This document shows, in pieces, positions 17,313 through 26,581 of a stretch of DNA of 64,000 nt. A program made the translations under genes and the position numbers. The notes below the pieces were generated by a model. The model did not search any database, was not told the origin of the DNA, and was given only the letters and a program-made list of their open reading frames with translations. Each line of letters opens with the position of its first letter. The stretch's first letter is position 1. The stretch comes from Flectobacillus major DSM 103 (GTDB lineage: Bacteria > Bacteroidota > Bacteroidia > Cytophagales > Spirosomataceae): assembly GCF_000427405.1 (NCBI RefSeq), contig NZ_KE386491.1, forward strand, positions 5,115,047-5,179,046, read 5' to 3'.

Positions 17313-17912
17313 TTATTTACCAGCCACCAAAGTAACATCTAAGTTGAATACGTCGTCGATAGCTTTGTCACCGATAGAGTCAAAGAATTTTTTAGAACCG
17401 TATTTTACACCAAAATCAGTACGGTCAACTGGGATAGAAGCCGTTGCAGTTACTTTACCACCTGCTGTAGTGATTTTTGCAGGAAAAGTAATAGATTTAG
17501 TAACACCGTGCAAAGTTAAGTCACCAGTAATATTTGAACCAGCTACTTTAGTGATTTTGAAAGTAGAAGTTGGGAATTTTTCTACTTCAAAGAAGTCACC
17601 AGTTGTGATGTGGCCAATGAATTTTTTGTTATATCCTTCGTCTGTAATATCTGTACAAACAATAGATTTCATGTCGATAGTGAAATTACCACCAGCTACT
17701 TTACCGTTGTTTACAACCAAAGAACCGTTGCTGATGCTAATAAATCCTTCGTGCTGACCAGTTACTTTTTTAGCTAACCAGTGGATTTTTGATTCTTTTG
17801 TATCAACAGCCAAAGAAGCTGCTTTTTTAGATGTTCCTCCGTTACCAGCGATTGCTGAACCTACGAATGCTACTGCTACGAAAATTCCTGCGATTAATTT
17901 AATTGCTTTCAT
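17313..17912 (-). CDS. YceI-family periplasmic lipid-binding protein
   Basis: A 199-residue secreted protein with signal peptide MKAIKLIAGIFVAVAFVGSAIAG. The rest is a YceI lipocalin-like barrel: KESKIHWLAKKVTGQHEGFISI, FTIDMKSIVCTDI, GHITTGDFFEVEKFPTSTFKITKV, GDLTLHGVTKSITFPAKI and IPVDRTDFGVKYGSKKFF. The family binds isoprenoid or other lipids in the periplasm, and its exact role is unsettled. It lies 68 bp downstream of two tandem MarR regulators on the same strand, so it is the likely target of one or both and may be induced by a small ligand or stress. Confidence 0.92.
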   Translation of the reverse strand: MKAIKLIAGIFVAVAFVGSAIAGNGGTSKKAASLAVDTKESKIHWLAKKVTGQHEGFISISNGSLVVNNGKVAGGNFTIDMKSIVCTDITDEGYNKKFIGHITTGDFFEVEKFPTSTFKITKVAGSNITGDLTLHGVTKSITFPAKITTAGGKVTATASIPVDRTDFGVKYGSKKFFDSIGDKAIDDVFNLDVTLVAGK

Positions 17913-17980
17913 TTTTAGAAATTATTAATTTTTAAATTGATATATAAATGTGAATAAGTAAATACGTGTCGTGAATCAAA

Positions 17981-18436
17981 TTAAACTGAACCTCTGAGCT
18001 TGTCGAGCAAAAAACTTAATTGAAGAGCTTCTTCTTCAGTAAGTTTGTGCAATGCCTTTTCCCATTGTTGTTGTTGGTTGTCTAGTTCCAAAAGTAAGTC
18101 AAGCCCTTGTTGCGTAATAATAACATCTACCTGACGGCGGTCGCTAGGGCATTCTTTACGAACTACCAGGTTTTTGATAATCAGCTTATCTACCAGCCTT
18201 GAGGCATTCGACATTTTGTCTAACATTCGCTCAATAATACCACAAACTGTAATGGGGTTGGGGTATTGTCCTCTCAAAATCCTCAATACATTATATTGCT
18301 GAAGCGTTATATCATAACGCTTTAATAAGTCATTTTGTAAAGAACATAGCCAATTGTTGGTATACATGATATTGACTACGGCTTTGGTATATGGTGACTT
18401 AAATGCTTTTTGCTGTATGTCGTGTTCGATACTCAT
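17981..18436 (-). CDS. MarR-family transcriptional regulator, copy 1
   Basis: DNA-binding repressor/activator of 151 residues. The start at MSIEHDIQQKAF (18436) is chosen because it aligns exactly with the neighbour's MSIEQDIRQKAF and because a full promoter lies just upstream; the longer in-frame Met (18478) would overlap that promoter. The winged helix is visible in ITLQQYNVLRILRGQYP, ERMLDKMSNASRLVDKLIIKNLV (recognition helix) and RRQVDVIITQQGLDLL (wing). It is clearly paralogous to the next gene upstream. A palindrome within its promoter suggests autoregulation (inference). The yceI-like gene follows after 68 bp. Confidence 0.88.
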   Translation of the reverse strand: MSIEHDIQQKAFKSPYTKAVVNIMYTNNWLCSLQNDLLKRYDITLQQYNVLRILRGQYPNPITVCGIIERMLDKMSNASRLVDKLIIKNLVVRKECPSDRRQVDVIITQQGLDLLLELDNQQQQWEKALHKLTEEEALQLSFLLDKLRGSV

Positions 18437-18448
18437 AATTTGATGAAA

Positions 18449-18478
18449 CAAAATTAATGTAAAAACATTAAATGTCAA
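18449..18478 (-). promoter_or_regulatory. Promoter of MarR copy 1 with palindromic operator candidate
   Basis: On the minus strand: TTG (18476-18478), 19-bp spacer, TAATTTTG (18449-18456), a full match to the Bacteroidota TTG/TAnnTTTG promoter. The spacer holds a perfect inverted repeat TTAATGT-aaaa-ACATTAA (18454-18471), well placed to be a MarR operator. The start codon follows after 12 bp. Confidence 0.65.
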
Positions 18479-18545
18479 TACATTTATTTGTTAATTTTTG
18501 TTAACAATTATTTATTGGTCTAATAATCAATCAGTTGTGTTTTTT

Positions 18546-18995
18546 TTATTCTCTTATTTTTGCTAATAATAAATCAAGTTCATTAGCTTCTTGCTCGTTT
18601 AATCCTATTGTATTGGCTTCCCACGCCGAAATGAGCTGACTAATATTGTGTACCATATCAAGCCCCGATTCGGTAATCATAATATCTACGGCTCTTTTAT
18701 CCTGCAAAGATTGTTGGCGAATCACCAAACCTTTGGCTACAAGTTTGTCGACCAGCCTCGATACATTCGACATATTATCTCGCATATTTTCAATAATATA
18801 ATTGACTGTTGATGGCTCTGGCGATTTTTCTTGTAAGATTTTTAATACATGGTACTGTTGCTCGCTCAGATTATAGGGTTTTAGCAATTGACAACAGCCC
18901 GATACCAGCCAGTTATTGGTAAACATCAAATTGACCGCTAACTTTTGGTAAGGATTAATAAAGGCTTTTTGCCGAATATCTTGTTCAATAGACAT
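18546..18995 (-). CDS. MarR-family transcriptional regulator, copy 2
   Basis: A 149-residue MarR-family protein, paralog of the adjacent downstream gene: both share MSIE-DI-QKAF, the TNNWL block, QQY-VL-IL, the recognition-helix segment MSNxSRLVDKL and the wing (D-R-VD-IT--GLD). The central effector-pocket residues differ more (SGCCQLLKPYNLS, with two adjacent Cys, against SLQNDLLKRYDIT). The CC pair could sense redox or electrophiles, which is speculation. It is probably first in a MarR-MarR-YceI cluster, with 109 bp and a separate promoter before copy 1. Confidence 0.88.
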   Translation of the reverse strand: MSIEQDIRQKAFINPYQKLAVNLMFTNNWLVSGCCQLLKPYNLSEQQYHVLKILQEKSPEPSTVNYIIENMRDNMSNVSRLVDKLVAKGLVIRQQSLQDKRAVDIMITESGLDMVHNISQLISAWEANTIGLNEQEANELDLLLAKIRE

Positions 18996-19076
18996 AATAC
19001 ATCAAGATAAGTTAGTAGTGTATCCTGCTCGAAGTAAGTGGCTCACTGCTAAAGTGTATACAATGAAATGATGTAG

Positions 19077-19084
19077 CAAATATA
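19077..19084 (-). promoter_or_regulatory. -7 promoter box for MarR copy 2
   Basis: TATATTTG on the minus strand matches TAnnTTTG, 81 bp before the start. A perfect 10-bp palindrome TGTAGCTACA lies just upstream of it at 19109-19118 and could be an operator. No clear -33 TTG. Confidence 0.35.
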
Positions 19085-19169
19085 TTAATTATATGTCAGT
19101 GTAAATAATGTAGCTACACACTATATGATGAACGGTTATGGACTGATAATAATTCAAGAAAAAACAAGA

Positions 19170-21158
19170 TTATCTGAATGGAACGATTTCGGGTGCAGAA
19201 ATATCAAAGTCTTTTAATCGTAAATTATAAGTATCACTAAATGCTACATTGAGCATACCTATATCGGGTAAGTTGGGGAAATACGTAAACTTGAGCTGGA
19301 AAGTATTGAAGGTAAGATTTTCGTTTCTGAGCCTAATACCAAGCCCCACACCTGTATAAGGGGCTTTGGTAAATAAAAACTGATTGCGTGGTGTAACAAA
19401 AGCAAAATCTAATTGGAAAAAAGGAGCAAGGCGAAAACCCACAAAGTTGATACGTGAAAATAGTACGCTTTGATACCCCAACGTAAGCTTTTTACTACCC
19501 CAAAGTTTGTCACTATTGATCCCCTGAATACCATTTTCGCCATTGATATTGAGGTATTCGCCTGTATAGCGTTGAGTGCCAAAGGCGTATCGGAAGTTGA
19601 CAAAATGCCTTAATTGAGCTTTTTTCATAGACATAAGCCTTGAAAAATAGTTAGATTCTATGCTAAAACCCGTAGTCCCATTTGAATACGCTCCAATATT
19701 GACAAGGGCATATAAATACCCCGATTTGGGCAAATAATGTCCTCGTGCCAGTTTGATACCCGAGTACCAACGCCTGCCATAAGCATCAGAATTTTCGGCT
19801 CCTGCCACAAAAGTGGCCAAATATCCATAAGGTACGTCTTCGGTGATACCAAAACCATAAATCAAAAAATCTCTTTTATATCTTCTGTTTGAAAAACCAA
19901 TGCCAAACAAATACTCGCTTCTATCTCTGAAGAGCTGATTGGTGTCGGCCGTAACTTGGGGGCGTTGGGTATAATGAATACCTGTATAACGAATCCCTAC
20001 AACTAGACGGGTACGAGCTTGGTTAGCAGCACTCAAAAAAGGGAGTTTATAAGAACGAGCCAGCCATAGGTCTATATAATTGCGGGCACTCGGAAAATAA
20101 AGTAGGGTTGTGTCATTGATTTTGAGGGTTGTGGCATCATATCCACGGGTTGTTACACGCAAATCACGGTCATGACTTACTTCAAAGCCACCTGCCATTT
20201 TCATTTCAGGAGTAAGAAATGGGCGAAAAAAACGCAAGGCATATCGACTGGTTTGCCTACGAAAGGATAACTCGGCCTGTCCTGTAATGAAGCTCCGACC
20301 AATATAAGGAATGGTATAACTAGTAGCGTATTCTAAGGCAGGCTTTTCGTTATAATTCATGAAAAAAGTATTTCGCCATGAATGCCCTAGCCCTCTGAAA
20401 TTGACTTGGTTGATACTTATGTCAAATCGGTTGAGGCCTCCAAAATTGACATCAGGAATCAACGACCACACATCTTGAGTTACCACAATCAAGTCGACCA
20501 AATTAGGGTATTGGTCGTCGGGTTCAACAAAGATTCGGGCATCGTGCAAAATACTGCTATTCCGCATCAAACGCTCGTTGTCACGAAGCCTATTGGCATC
20601 AATAATATCGCCTACATTGAACATCAAGAAGGATTTTCGGATTACACCTTCTTGCGTATTGGTATGTACCGCACTAAGCAATTTTTCAAATCCCTTGGCT
20701 TTTCTATTGGTATCAATCACACTTTCGCCAAATACCCGTAAGCCTTTTACATAAATATGCCGAATTACTCGCCCCTCATATTCCTGAAAAGGGTTTTGTT
20801 CTACTTTTACGATTTCTTGTCCAGCAACATTCTGGTTATAAACATCTTTGAATAAAGCTCCGTAGATTTCGTTGAGGATTTTATTTTTTGAAAACCTATT
20901 TTTGATTTTGGTATAAATAATACTGTCTTCAACCGATTTTTTGATTTTATAATCTTCAGGAACAATCGTTGTTCCGACGCTATCTCTGGACAGGCTATCT
21001 TTTATCTGAGCGTATCCACTATATGTACCCAAAATACCCCACAGCATACACCCTAGCTGAATTACCAAAGCGGAGGTAAATACTCGGGATATTTGTGTAT
21101 TCCAAGATATACCATGCTTTATTGGGTTATTTTCTCGAAATTTGTATCTTCTAATCAT
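19170..21158 (-). CDS. BamA/TamA-family outer-membrane beta-barrel protein
   Basis: A 662-residue outer-membrane protein. A long basic N-terminus with a hydrophobic core (about residues 28-50, ending SGYAQ) acts as signal peptide. Residues about 125-235 look like one or two POTRA-type modules (VIRHIYVKGLRVFGESVID ... FNVGDIIDANRLRDNERLMRNSSILHDARIFVEP), including the N-x-R-L-R-x-x-E block common to this superfamily. The rest is strand-rich barrel (RLRNENLTFNTFQLKFTYFPN). It is shorter than BamA itself (five POTRAs), so it is a paralog, not the main assembly factor; cargo unknown. Its start is only 24 bp from the divergent maf start. Confidence 0.8.
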   Translation of the reverse strand: MIRRYKFRENNPIKHGISWNTQISRVFTSALVIQLGCMLWGILGTYSGYAQIKDSLSRDSVGTTIVPEDYKIKKSVEDSIIYTKIKNRFSKNKILNEIYGALFKDVYNQNVAGQEIVKVEQNPFQEYEGRVIRHIYVKGLRVFGESVIDTNRKAKGFEKLLSAVHTNTQEGVIRKSFLMFNVGDIIDANRLRDNERLMRNSSILHDARIFVEPDDQYPNLVDLIVVTQDVWSLIPDVNFGGLNRFDISINQVNFRGLGHSWRNTFFMNYNEKPALEYATSYTIPYIGRSFITGQAELSFRRQTSRYALRFFRPFLTPEMKMAGGFEVSHDRDLRVTTRGYDATTLKINDTTLLYFPSARNYIDLWLARSYKLPFLSAANQARTRLVVGIRYTGIHYTQRPQVTADTNQLFRDRSEYLFGIGFSNRRYKRDFLIYGFGITEDVPYGYLATFVAGAENSDAYGRRWYSGIKLARGHYLPKSGYLYALVNIGAYSNGTTGFSIESNYFSRLMSMKKAQLRHFVNFRYAFGTQRYTGEYLNINGENGIQGINSDKLWGSKKLTLGYQSVLFSRINFVGFRLAPFFQLDFAFVTPRNQFLFTKAPYTGVGLGIRLRNENLTFNTFQLKFTYFPNLPDIGMLNVAFSDTYNLRLKDFDISAPEIVPFR

Positions 21159-21182
21159 AACAAAAATATCAAAACAGTCAGA

Positions 21183-21764
21183 ATGCTTACATTGAAATAT
21201 CCACTTGTTTTAGCCTCGGGCTCTCCAAGAAGGCAACAATTACTGAAAGATGCGGGTTTTGAGTTTACAGTTCAGGTAAAACCTACCGACGAGGATTTTC
21301 CTGATACGATGCCCGCCCATGAAGTTCCTGCATTTTTGGCACGAAAAAAGGCAGAAGCTTTTCAGAACGAAGTCCAAAACCAAATAATACTTACGGCTGA
21401 TACAATTGTTGTGGTTGATGATGAGATTCTAAATAAGCCAAAAGATGCGGAGGAAGCAAGTTTGATGCTCAGAAAATTATCAGGCCGTAGGCATCAAGTG
21501 ATTACTGGCGTTTGTATTATGACCCAGCACGAAACAGAATGTTTCATTGACACTACCGATGTTTTCTTCCGTAACTTAACGCAGAATGAGATAGATTATT
21601 ATATCCAAAAACATCAACCTTTCGACAAAGCTGGAAGCTATGGTGTACAAGATTTTATTGGAATGGTGGGGATTCCCCGAATGGAAGGCTCTTATTTTAC
21701 GGTAATGGGGCTTCCTGTTCACAAGGTGTATGATGCTTTGAGCAAATGGATAACTAATTTATAG
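21183..21764 (+). CDS. maf: Maf-family nucleoside triphosphate pyrophosphatase
   Basis: Hydrolyses non-canonical or excess nucleoside triphosphates (dTTP/UTP type by family) to monophosphates, a house-cleaning enzyme. The start at MLTLKYPLVLASGSPRR (21183) is chosen over an upstream in-frame Met because SGSPRR is the N-terminal substrate-binding motif of the family and begins about residue 12 in Maf proteins. Further motifs: ADTIVVVDDEILNKPKD (catalytic Asp), SGRRHQVITGV, DKAGSYGVQD and GSYFTVMGLPV. Length 193 is typical. Confidence 0.93.
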   Translation: MLTLKYPLVLASGSPRRQQLLKDAGFEFTVQVKPTDEDFPDTMPAHEVPAFLARKKAEAFQNEVQNQIILTADTIVVVDDEILNKPKDAEEASLMLRKLSGRRHQVITGVCIMTQHETECFIDTTDVFFRNLTQNEIDYYIQKHQPFDKAGSYGVQDFIGMVGIPRMEGSYFTVMGLPVHKVYDALSKWITNL

Positions 21765-21938
21765 GTTTTTAAGGCAATAGATTGATAAACAGTAGGCTCT
21801 GGCTATTCAACTCGACATTCAGTATGATGGTGTATCTAGGTGTTATAATACCTTTCAATTACTATTTGTCTCATAGATTCTTTTATTATTATTCAATAAT
21901 CTACCTAAATTCTTATTATTCATTTTTCAAAAAATACC

Positions 21939-22913
21939 ATGAACAACACTAAAAAAAGCCCTAATAATACCTCCAAAACGAATTTACATCCTCGAAACAA
22001 ACATCGAGATAGATATGATTTTCCAGCATTGATTGCAAGTTGTCCAGCATTAGCAGCATATATTCAGCCAAATCCTTACAACAACAGTGATACCATTGAT
22101 TTTGCCGATCCTAATGCCGTAAAAACCTTAAATAAAGCTATATTATCGCATTTTTATGGTATCAAAAATTGGGATATTCCACCGCAATATTTATGTCCAC
22201 CTATTCCTGGGCGTGCCGATTATTTGCACTACATGGCCGATTTGTTGGCCGAGAGCAACAATGGCGTTGTGCCGACAGGCAAAGCGGTACGATGCTTAGA
22301 CATTGGTGTGGGAGCCAACTGTGTATACCCAATGATTGGCCATCAAGAATACGGCTGGAGCTTTGTGGGTACTGATATTGACCCTATTGCAATTAAATCG
22401 GCCAAAAATATTGTAGAATTTAATCCTACATTAAAAGATTCGGTAGACTGCCGTTTGCAAAAATCATCTGAGTTGTTTTTTGAGGGTGTTGTAAAAAACA
22501 AAGAGCTATTTGATTTAACCGTTTGTAATCCGCCGTTTCATGCCTCTATGGAAGAAGCTAATGCAGGTACAATTCGTAAACAAAGCAATTTGACAGGACA
22601 AAAAGTAACTAATTCTATCCTCAACTTTGGGGGTAAAAATGGAGAACTTTGGTGCGATGGTGGCGAGAATAAGTTTATTTGGCTCATGATTAAAGAAAGT
22701 GTGGAAATGGCCGATAGCTGTTTTTGGTTTTCAACATTGGTCTCTAAAAAGGAAAATCTTGTTAGTATTTATAAATCATTGCAAAAAGTAGGAGCAACCG
22801 ATGTGAAAACCATCGAAATGTCGCAAGGCCAAAAGGTAAGTCGTGTAGTTGCATGGACATTCCTGACCCCTGAGCAGCAAATTCAATGGGCTAAAAAGCG
22901 TTGGCAAAAATAA
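21939..22913 (+). CDS. rlmF: 23S rRNA (adenine-1618-N6)-methyltransferase
   Basis: SAM-dependent methyltransferase that makes m6A at position 1618 of 23S rRNA (YbiN family). The basic N-terminus (NNTKKSPNNTSKTNLHPRNKHRDRYDF) is followed by DFADPNAVKTLNKAIL, the SAM-binding LDIGVGANCVYPMIG, GTDIDPIAIKSAKNIVEFN, and the adenine-N6 catalytic motif NPPFHAS. WFSTLVSKKENL and SRVVAWTF complete the family signature. Length 324 is normal. It ends in a clear terminator and appears monocistronic. Confidence 0.95.
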   Translation: MNNTKKSPNNTSKTNLHPRNKHRDRYDFPALIASCPALAAYIQPNPYNNSDTIDFADPNAVKTLNKAILSHFYGIKNWDIPPQYLCPPIPGRADYLHYMADLLAESNNGVVPTGKAVRCLDIGVGANCVYPMIGHQEYGWSFVGTDIDPIAIKSAKNIVEFNPTLKDSVDCRLQKSSELFFEGVVKNKELFDLTVCNPPFHASMEEANAGTIRKQSNLTGQKVTNSILNFGGKNGELWCDGGENKFIWLMIKESVEMADSCFWFSTLVSKKENLVSIYKSLQKVGATDVKTIEMSQGQKVSRVVAWTFLTPEQQIQWAKKRWQK

Positions 22914-23040
22914 AGATGTGCTATAATTGCCCACTTTAGAATAGGGCTGGCAGTTGAATGTTAAATATATTATACGTTTGATTTTTAATGGCCAGAGTCT
23001 TGTTTTTTTGATTATACAAAGGCTCAAATACATACCTCAG

Positions 23041-23078
23041 AAGGATTAATAAAGACCATTTATTAATCCTTTTTGTTT
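23041..23078 (+). terminator. Terminator after rlmF
   Basis: AAGGATTAATAAA pairs with TTTATTAATCCTT around GACCA, followed by TTTGTTTTTT. It lies 128 bp after the rlmF stop. Confidence 0.8.
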
Positions 23079-23183
23079 TTTAGAGATAGCTATCCCCGAT
23101 TAGCTTCTTTCTGTACACTGCCACTATTTTCTTGTATTTTATCCCTATATTCGTAGCTCCATTAACCAGTATATAAACATTTT

Positions 23184-26030
23184 ATGAAAAAATTATCTTT
23201 TGTGCTTACCCTTATTTGGGCAAGTTACCTATCTGTGTACGGGCAGGCCGTCACTACTGAGCCATTGTTGCCCAATGGCGATAAAGAAATTACCCTTATT
23301 TTTGACCTAAAGCTAGCCAAAGATGCTCGTGCAAAAGGATTATTAGGCAAAACATCCGATGTTTACCTTTGGTCGGGAGCTGGTACTACCGCCACAGGCG
23401 ATGCCTTTGAATATCAGCCTACAGGACAAACAGATTTTTCAAAACCTTTTGAAAAAGGAAAAATGACCGCATTGGGCAATGATGTTTGGAGTATTAAAAT
23501 GATTCCTAGAAATTATTTTGCTGTACCAACGGGCAAATCACTAAAACGTTTGGGTGTTTTATTGAAAAGTGGTAGCGGCTCGGCTCAAACCGAAGATTTT
23601 ATCGTAACCCTTTACGATGCCGTATTGAGTGTAGCATTTTTGACCCCAGTCCAAGAATCTACGGTGCTTCAACAAGGGCAAGATTTGCCTATTAGTATCC
23701 GAATTTCAGAAAAAGCTATTTTAACAGCCGAAACGAGGGTAGGAGACACCCTCGTGCCGTCCGACTTCCTAAAACTCCCTAAAGATAGTATCGATACATT
23801 TACTACCACTATTCCGTTTACTAGCCTAGAACAGTTGGTAATGACAAACGGAAAATCATCGATGATTACCATGAAAGTTCAAGCAAAGAATAAATCTGCC
23901 TTAGCTGCCGCCCAAATTACGGTAATGGTTCCTCCTAAAAACATAGTAGAAAATGTACCAGCGGCTTGGAAAGATGGTATCAATTATTTGTCCGACACCC
24001 AAGTTGGACTGGTGCTGTTTGCTCCGTCAAAAGACTTTGTGTATGTGATTGGTGACTTCAACGATTGGAAACCCACTGGTGCTTCTTTGATGAAACGCTC
24101 GGTAGATGGCACACGTTATTGGATCGAAATAGATGGTCTTGAAAAAGCCAAAGAATATGCTTTTCAGTATTTGGTCAATGGTGTATTGGCGGTAGCCGAC
24201 CCTTTTAGCGAGAAGATTCTCGACCCCAATAATGACAAATATATTCCTGCTAGTACTTATCCTAACCTAAAAACATTGCCCCAAACCGTAAAAACAATTG
24301 CTTCTGTGCTTCAAACAGGTCAAGAAAACCATGTTTGGAAGATTAACGATTTTAAGCGACCCGCCAAAGAAGATTTAGTGATTTATGAATTACATGTGCG
24401 TGATTTTGTAGGAGACAAAAGCTATAAGTCCGTTATGGATACATTATCGTATCTAAAAAATTTGGGAATAAATGCTATAGAACTTATGCCCGTACAGGAG
24501 TTTACCGGGAATGACTCGTGGGGGTATAATCCTATATTTTATTTTGCTCCAGATAAAGCTTATGGGAGCAAAAACGATTTGAAGGCTTTTATCGACAAAT
24601 GTCATGAAATGGGTATTGCTGTACTGATGGATATGGTATTTAATCAGGCCGACTATGAGTTTCCGTATGTGAAAATGTATTGGGATGGTTCAAAGCCTTC
24701 GGTAGATTCCCCTTTTTTTAATCAGCAAGCCAATCATCCGTTTAGTGTATTTTTTGATTTTAACCACGAGAGCCAAGCTACCAGAAATTATGTAAACCGT
24801 GCCAATGAATTTTGGCTAAAAGAATACAAAATAGATGGTTATCGATTTGATTTGGCCAAAGGGTTTACTCAAAAAAGCTCATCAAACGACAGTCAGTTTC
24901 GTCTTTACGACCAAAGTAGGGTAGATATTTGGAAGCAATACTATGACAATATCCGAAAAAAAGACCCCTCGGCGTATGTTATTTTAGAGTTATTTTCAGA
25001 AGATTTTGAGGAACGAACTTTTATTGATTATGGAATGATGGTTTGGGGAAATCATAATTATGATTTTAGGAATATGGCAAAAGGCGAAAATGCCGATTTG
25101 TCCAGATTGTCCTATAAGGCTCGTGGTATGTCGAGTGCAGGGGTGGTAAGCTATATGGAAAGCCACGACGAAGAGCGAGTTGTATTTGATGCTCTACAAA
25201 ATGGCAAATCGGTAAGTGGTTATTCAACCAAAGAACTCAGTACTGTATTAGAAAGAGTCAAGGCCAATACAGCAATATTTATGGCTGTTCCTGGCCCCAA
25301 AATGATTTGGCAGTTTGGCGAAATCGGATATGACATTAGTATCGACCAAAATGGTAGAACTGGACAAAAACCCCTGAAATGGGATTACCTCCAAGATACC
25401 CGCCGCCGCAATTTGTACAAAACTTTTGCTGCTATTGCCAAGCTAAAAACAAGTCAGTCGGTATTTAAAACCTCCGATTTTGATACAGATTTAACAGGTT
25501 TACAAAAAAAAGTACTATTACGCTCGGCCGAGAATACAGTACTCGTTATTGGAAATTTTGATATTTCGAGTAAGGCCATTACTAAGGTTTTTCCCAAAGT
25601 GGGCAAGTGGTATGATTATTTTACGGGCGATAGTTTTGAAGTAACAGATACCTCATTGCCTTTATTTCTACAAGCAGGCGAATTTCATATTTTTTCAATA
25701 ATACCATTGCCTAAGCCCGAAGTTGGTTTAGTACCTTGGAAAGCCCCCGCTTCGTTGATTATTACAGCCACCGAAAACGAACCGCCAACCGAAGTAAAAC
25801 TGTATCCTAATCCAGCTCAAAATATTTTGACGATCGAAATACCAACATTGGGGAAATCGGCCGTCAATTTTACGCTTTATGATTTTTATGGACGAGCCTT
25901 GATCAATACGCTTATCAAAGACAAAAAAACGGATTTTGACATACAGTCATTGAAAGATGGTTTTTATCTGGTGTATCTACAAGAGCAAGACCGCAAAACG
26001 ATATTAAAATTCACTAAAGTGAACAAATAG
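23184..26030 (+). CDS. T9SS-exported GH13 alpha-amylase-type glycosidase
   Basis: A 948-residue secreted starch/glycogen-degrading enzyme candidate. Order: signal peptide (MKKLSFVLTLIWASYLSVYGQ), an N-terminal beta domain (about 22-140), a second Ig-like region, an E-set/CBM48-like module (about 265-345: DFVYVIGDFNDWKPTGASL ... YLVNGVLAVADPFSEKI), and the GH13 barrel (about 390-770). Catalytic residues: Asp556 (GYRFDLAKG), Glu602 (VILELFSED) and Asp662 (ESHDEER). A beta domain follows, then a type A sorting domain (VKLYPNPAQN ... LKDGFYLVYLQEQ, about 868-948) for type IX secretion. The CBM48-like module is typical of debranching or glycogen-acting members; exact specificity is unknown. The stop codon directly abuts the next start codon. 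Confidence 0.9.
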   Translation: MKKLSFVLTLIWASYLSVYGQAVTTEPLLPNGDKEITLIFDLKLAKDARAKGLLGKTSDVYLWSGAGTTATGDAFEYQPTGQTDFSKPFEKGKMTALGNDVWSIKMIPRNYFAVPTGKSLKRLGVLLKSGSGSAQTEDFIVTLYDAVLSVAFLTPVQESTVLQQGQDLPISIRISEKAILTAETRVGDTLVPSDFLKLPKDSIDTFTTTIPFTSLEQLVMTNGKSSMITMKVQAKNKSALAAAQITVMVPPKNIVENVPAAWKDGINYLSDTQVGLVLFAPSKDFVYVIGDFNDWKPTGASLMKRSVDGTRYWIEIDGLEKAKEYAFQYLVNGVLAVADPFSEKILDPNNDKYIPASTYPNLKTLPQTVKTIASVLQTGQENHVWKINDFKRPAKEDLVIYELHVRDFVGDKSYKSVMDTLSYLKNLGINAIELMPVQEFTGNDSWGYNPIFYFAPDKAYGSKNDLKAFIDKCHEMGIAVLMDMVFNQADYEFPYVKMYWDGSKPSVDSPFFNQQANHPFSVFFDFNHESQATRNYVNRANEFWLKEYKIDGYRFDLAKGFTQKSSSNDSQFRLYDQSRVDIWKQYYDNIRKKDPSAYVILELFSEDFEERTFIDYGMMVWGNHNYDFRNMAKGENADLSRLSYKARGMSSAGVVSYMESHDEERVVFDALQNGKSVSGYSTKELSTVLERVKANTAIFMAVPGPKMIWQFGEIGYDISIDQNGRTGQKPLKWDYLQDTRRRNLYKTFAAIAKLKTSQSVFKTSDFDTDLTGLQKKVLLRSAENTVLVIGNFDISSKAITKVFPKVGKWYDYFTGDSFEVTDTSLPLFLQAGEFHIFSIIPLPKPEVGLVPWKAPASLIITATENEPPTEVKLYPNPAQNILTIEIPTLGKSAVNFTLYDFYGRALINTLIKDKKTDFDIQSLKDGFYLVYLQEQDRKTILKFTKVNK

Positions 26031-26324
26031 ATGAATTCAAAGCTTGTATATCAACTTTTGTTGGTGATTTCGGTCATGTATTTTTTGGCTGTTTTGGCTT
26101 CTGTATTTCCCATAATGATGTCGCCAATGCTATTTGATGCGGGCGAAAATGCTGCCGTTTGGCTTATCTTTATTTCGTTGCTGTTTTTTCCGGTGGCGTG
26201 TATTGTGGCATTAGTTTTGGCATGGTATTACTACCGAAAACAACAATTGGCTCTTTCGCTCAAAGTTATATTATTGCCTTGGCTTAGTATTGTAGGTATT
26301 ATTATAGGGTTTGTTTTGGCCTAA
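26031..26324 (+). CDS. Small membrane protein, unknown function
   Basis: A 97-residue protein with three hydrophobic segments (LLLVISVMYFLAVLASVFPI; AAVWLIFISLLFFPVACIVALVLAWYY, split over two lines of the helix; VILLPWLSIVGIIIGFVLA). I recognise no family. Its ATG follows the amylase stop codon with no gap, so it is almost certainly co-transcribed and translationally coupled. That arrangement suggests, but does not prove, a role connected with the exported amylase. It could equally be a chance passenger at the operon end. Confidence 0.7.
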   Translation: MNSKLVYQLLLVISVMYFLAVLASVFPIMMSPMLFDAGENAAVWLIFISLLFFPVACIVALVLAWYYYRKQQLALSLKVILLPWLSIVGIIIGFVLA

Positions 26325-26331
26325 GCACCAA

Positions 26332-26569
26332 CTTTTAAGTAATATTAAAAGACACCTCCTATTGGTGTTTGCTGTGATTCATAAGGTAGTCAAGTGAACA
26401 TTGAAGAGGCTCATCAATTGCTCAAATAATAGAAAATTAGGAGCTATTCATGCAAAAGGCGTTCGAAATTAGTTTTTCGAACGCCTTTTTCGTGTTAAAT
26501 AACACATCTTTAGCCGTAAAGCATATTCAAAAATAATCACCATTCACTAAATTTAAGATGACTCATGTT
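26332..26569 (+). repeat. Dispersed intergenic repeat, copy A
   Basis: One of four related segments in this window. Shared blocks in order: AAGTAATATTAAAAGA, CTCCTATTGGTGTTTG, GATTCATAAGG, ATTGAAGAGGCT, ATTGCTCAAATAATAGAAA, then a hairpin, then ACACATCTTTAGCCG, AAAGCAT and CAAAAATAATCAC. Its right end carries AGATGACTCATGTT (26556-26569), whose reverse complement is at the opposite end of copy C. It lies between the convergent small membrane protein and A-type carrier genes. It shows no conserved reading frame. Confidence 0.85.
26454..26489. terminator. Core hairpin of repeat copy A
   Basis: AAAAGGCGTTCGAAA pairs perfectly with TTTCGAACGCCTTTT around TTAGTT. Flanking A/T runs make it a good bidirectional terminator between the convergent genes. 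Confidence 0.85.
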
Positions 26570-26581
26570 ATAATCGAATTT

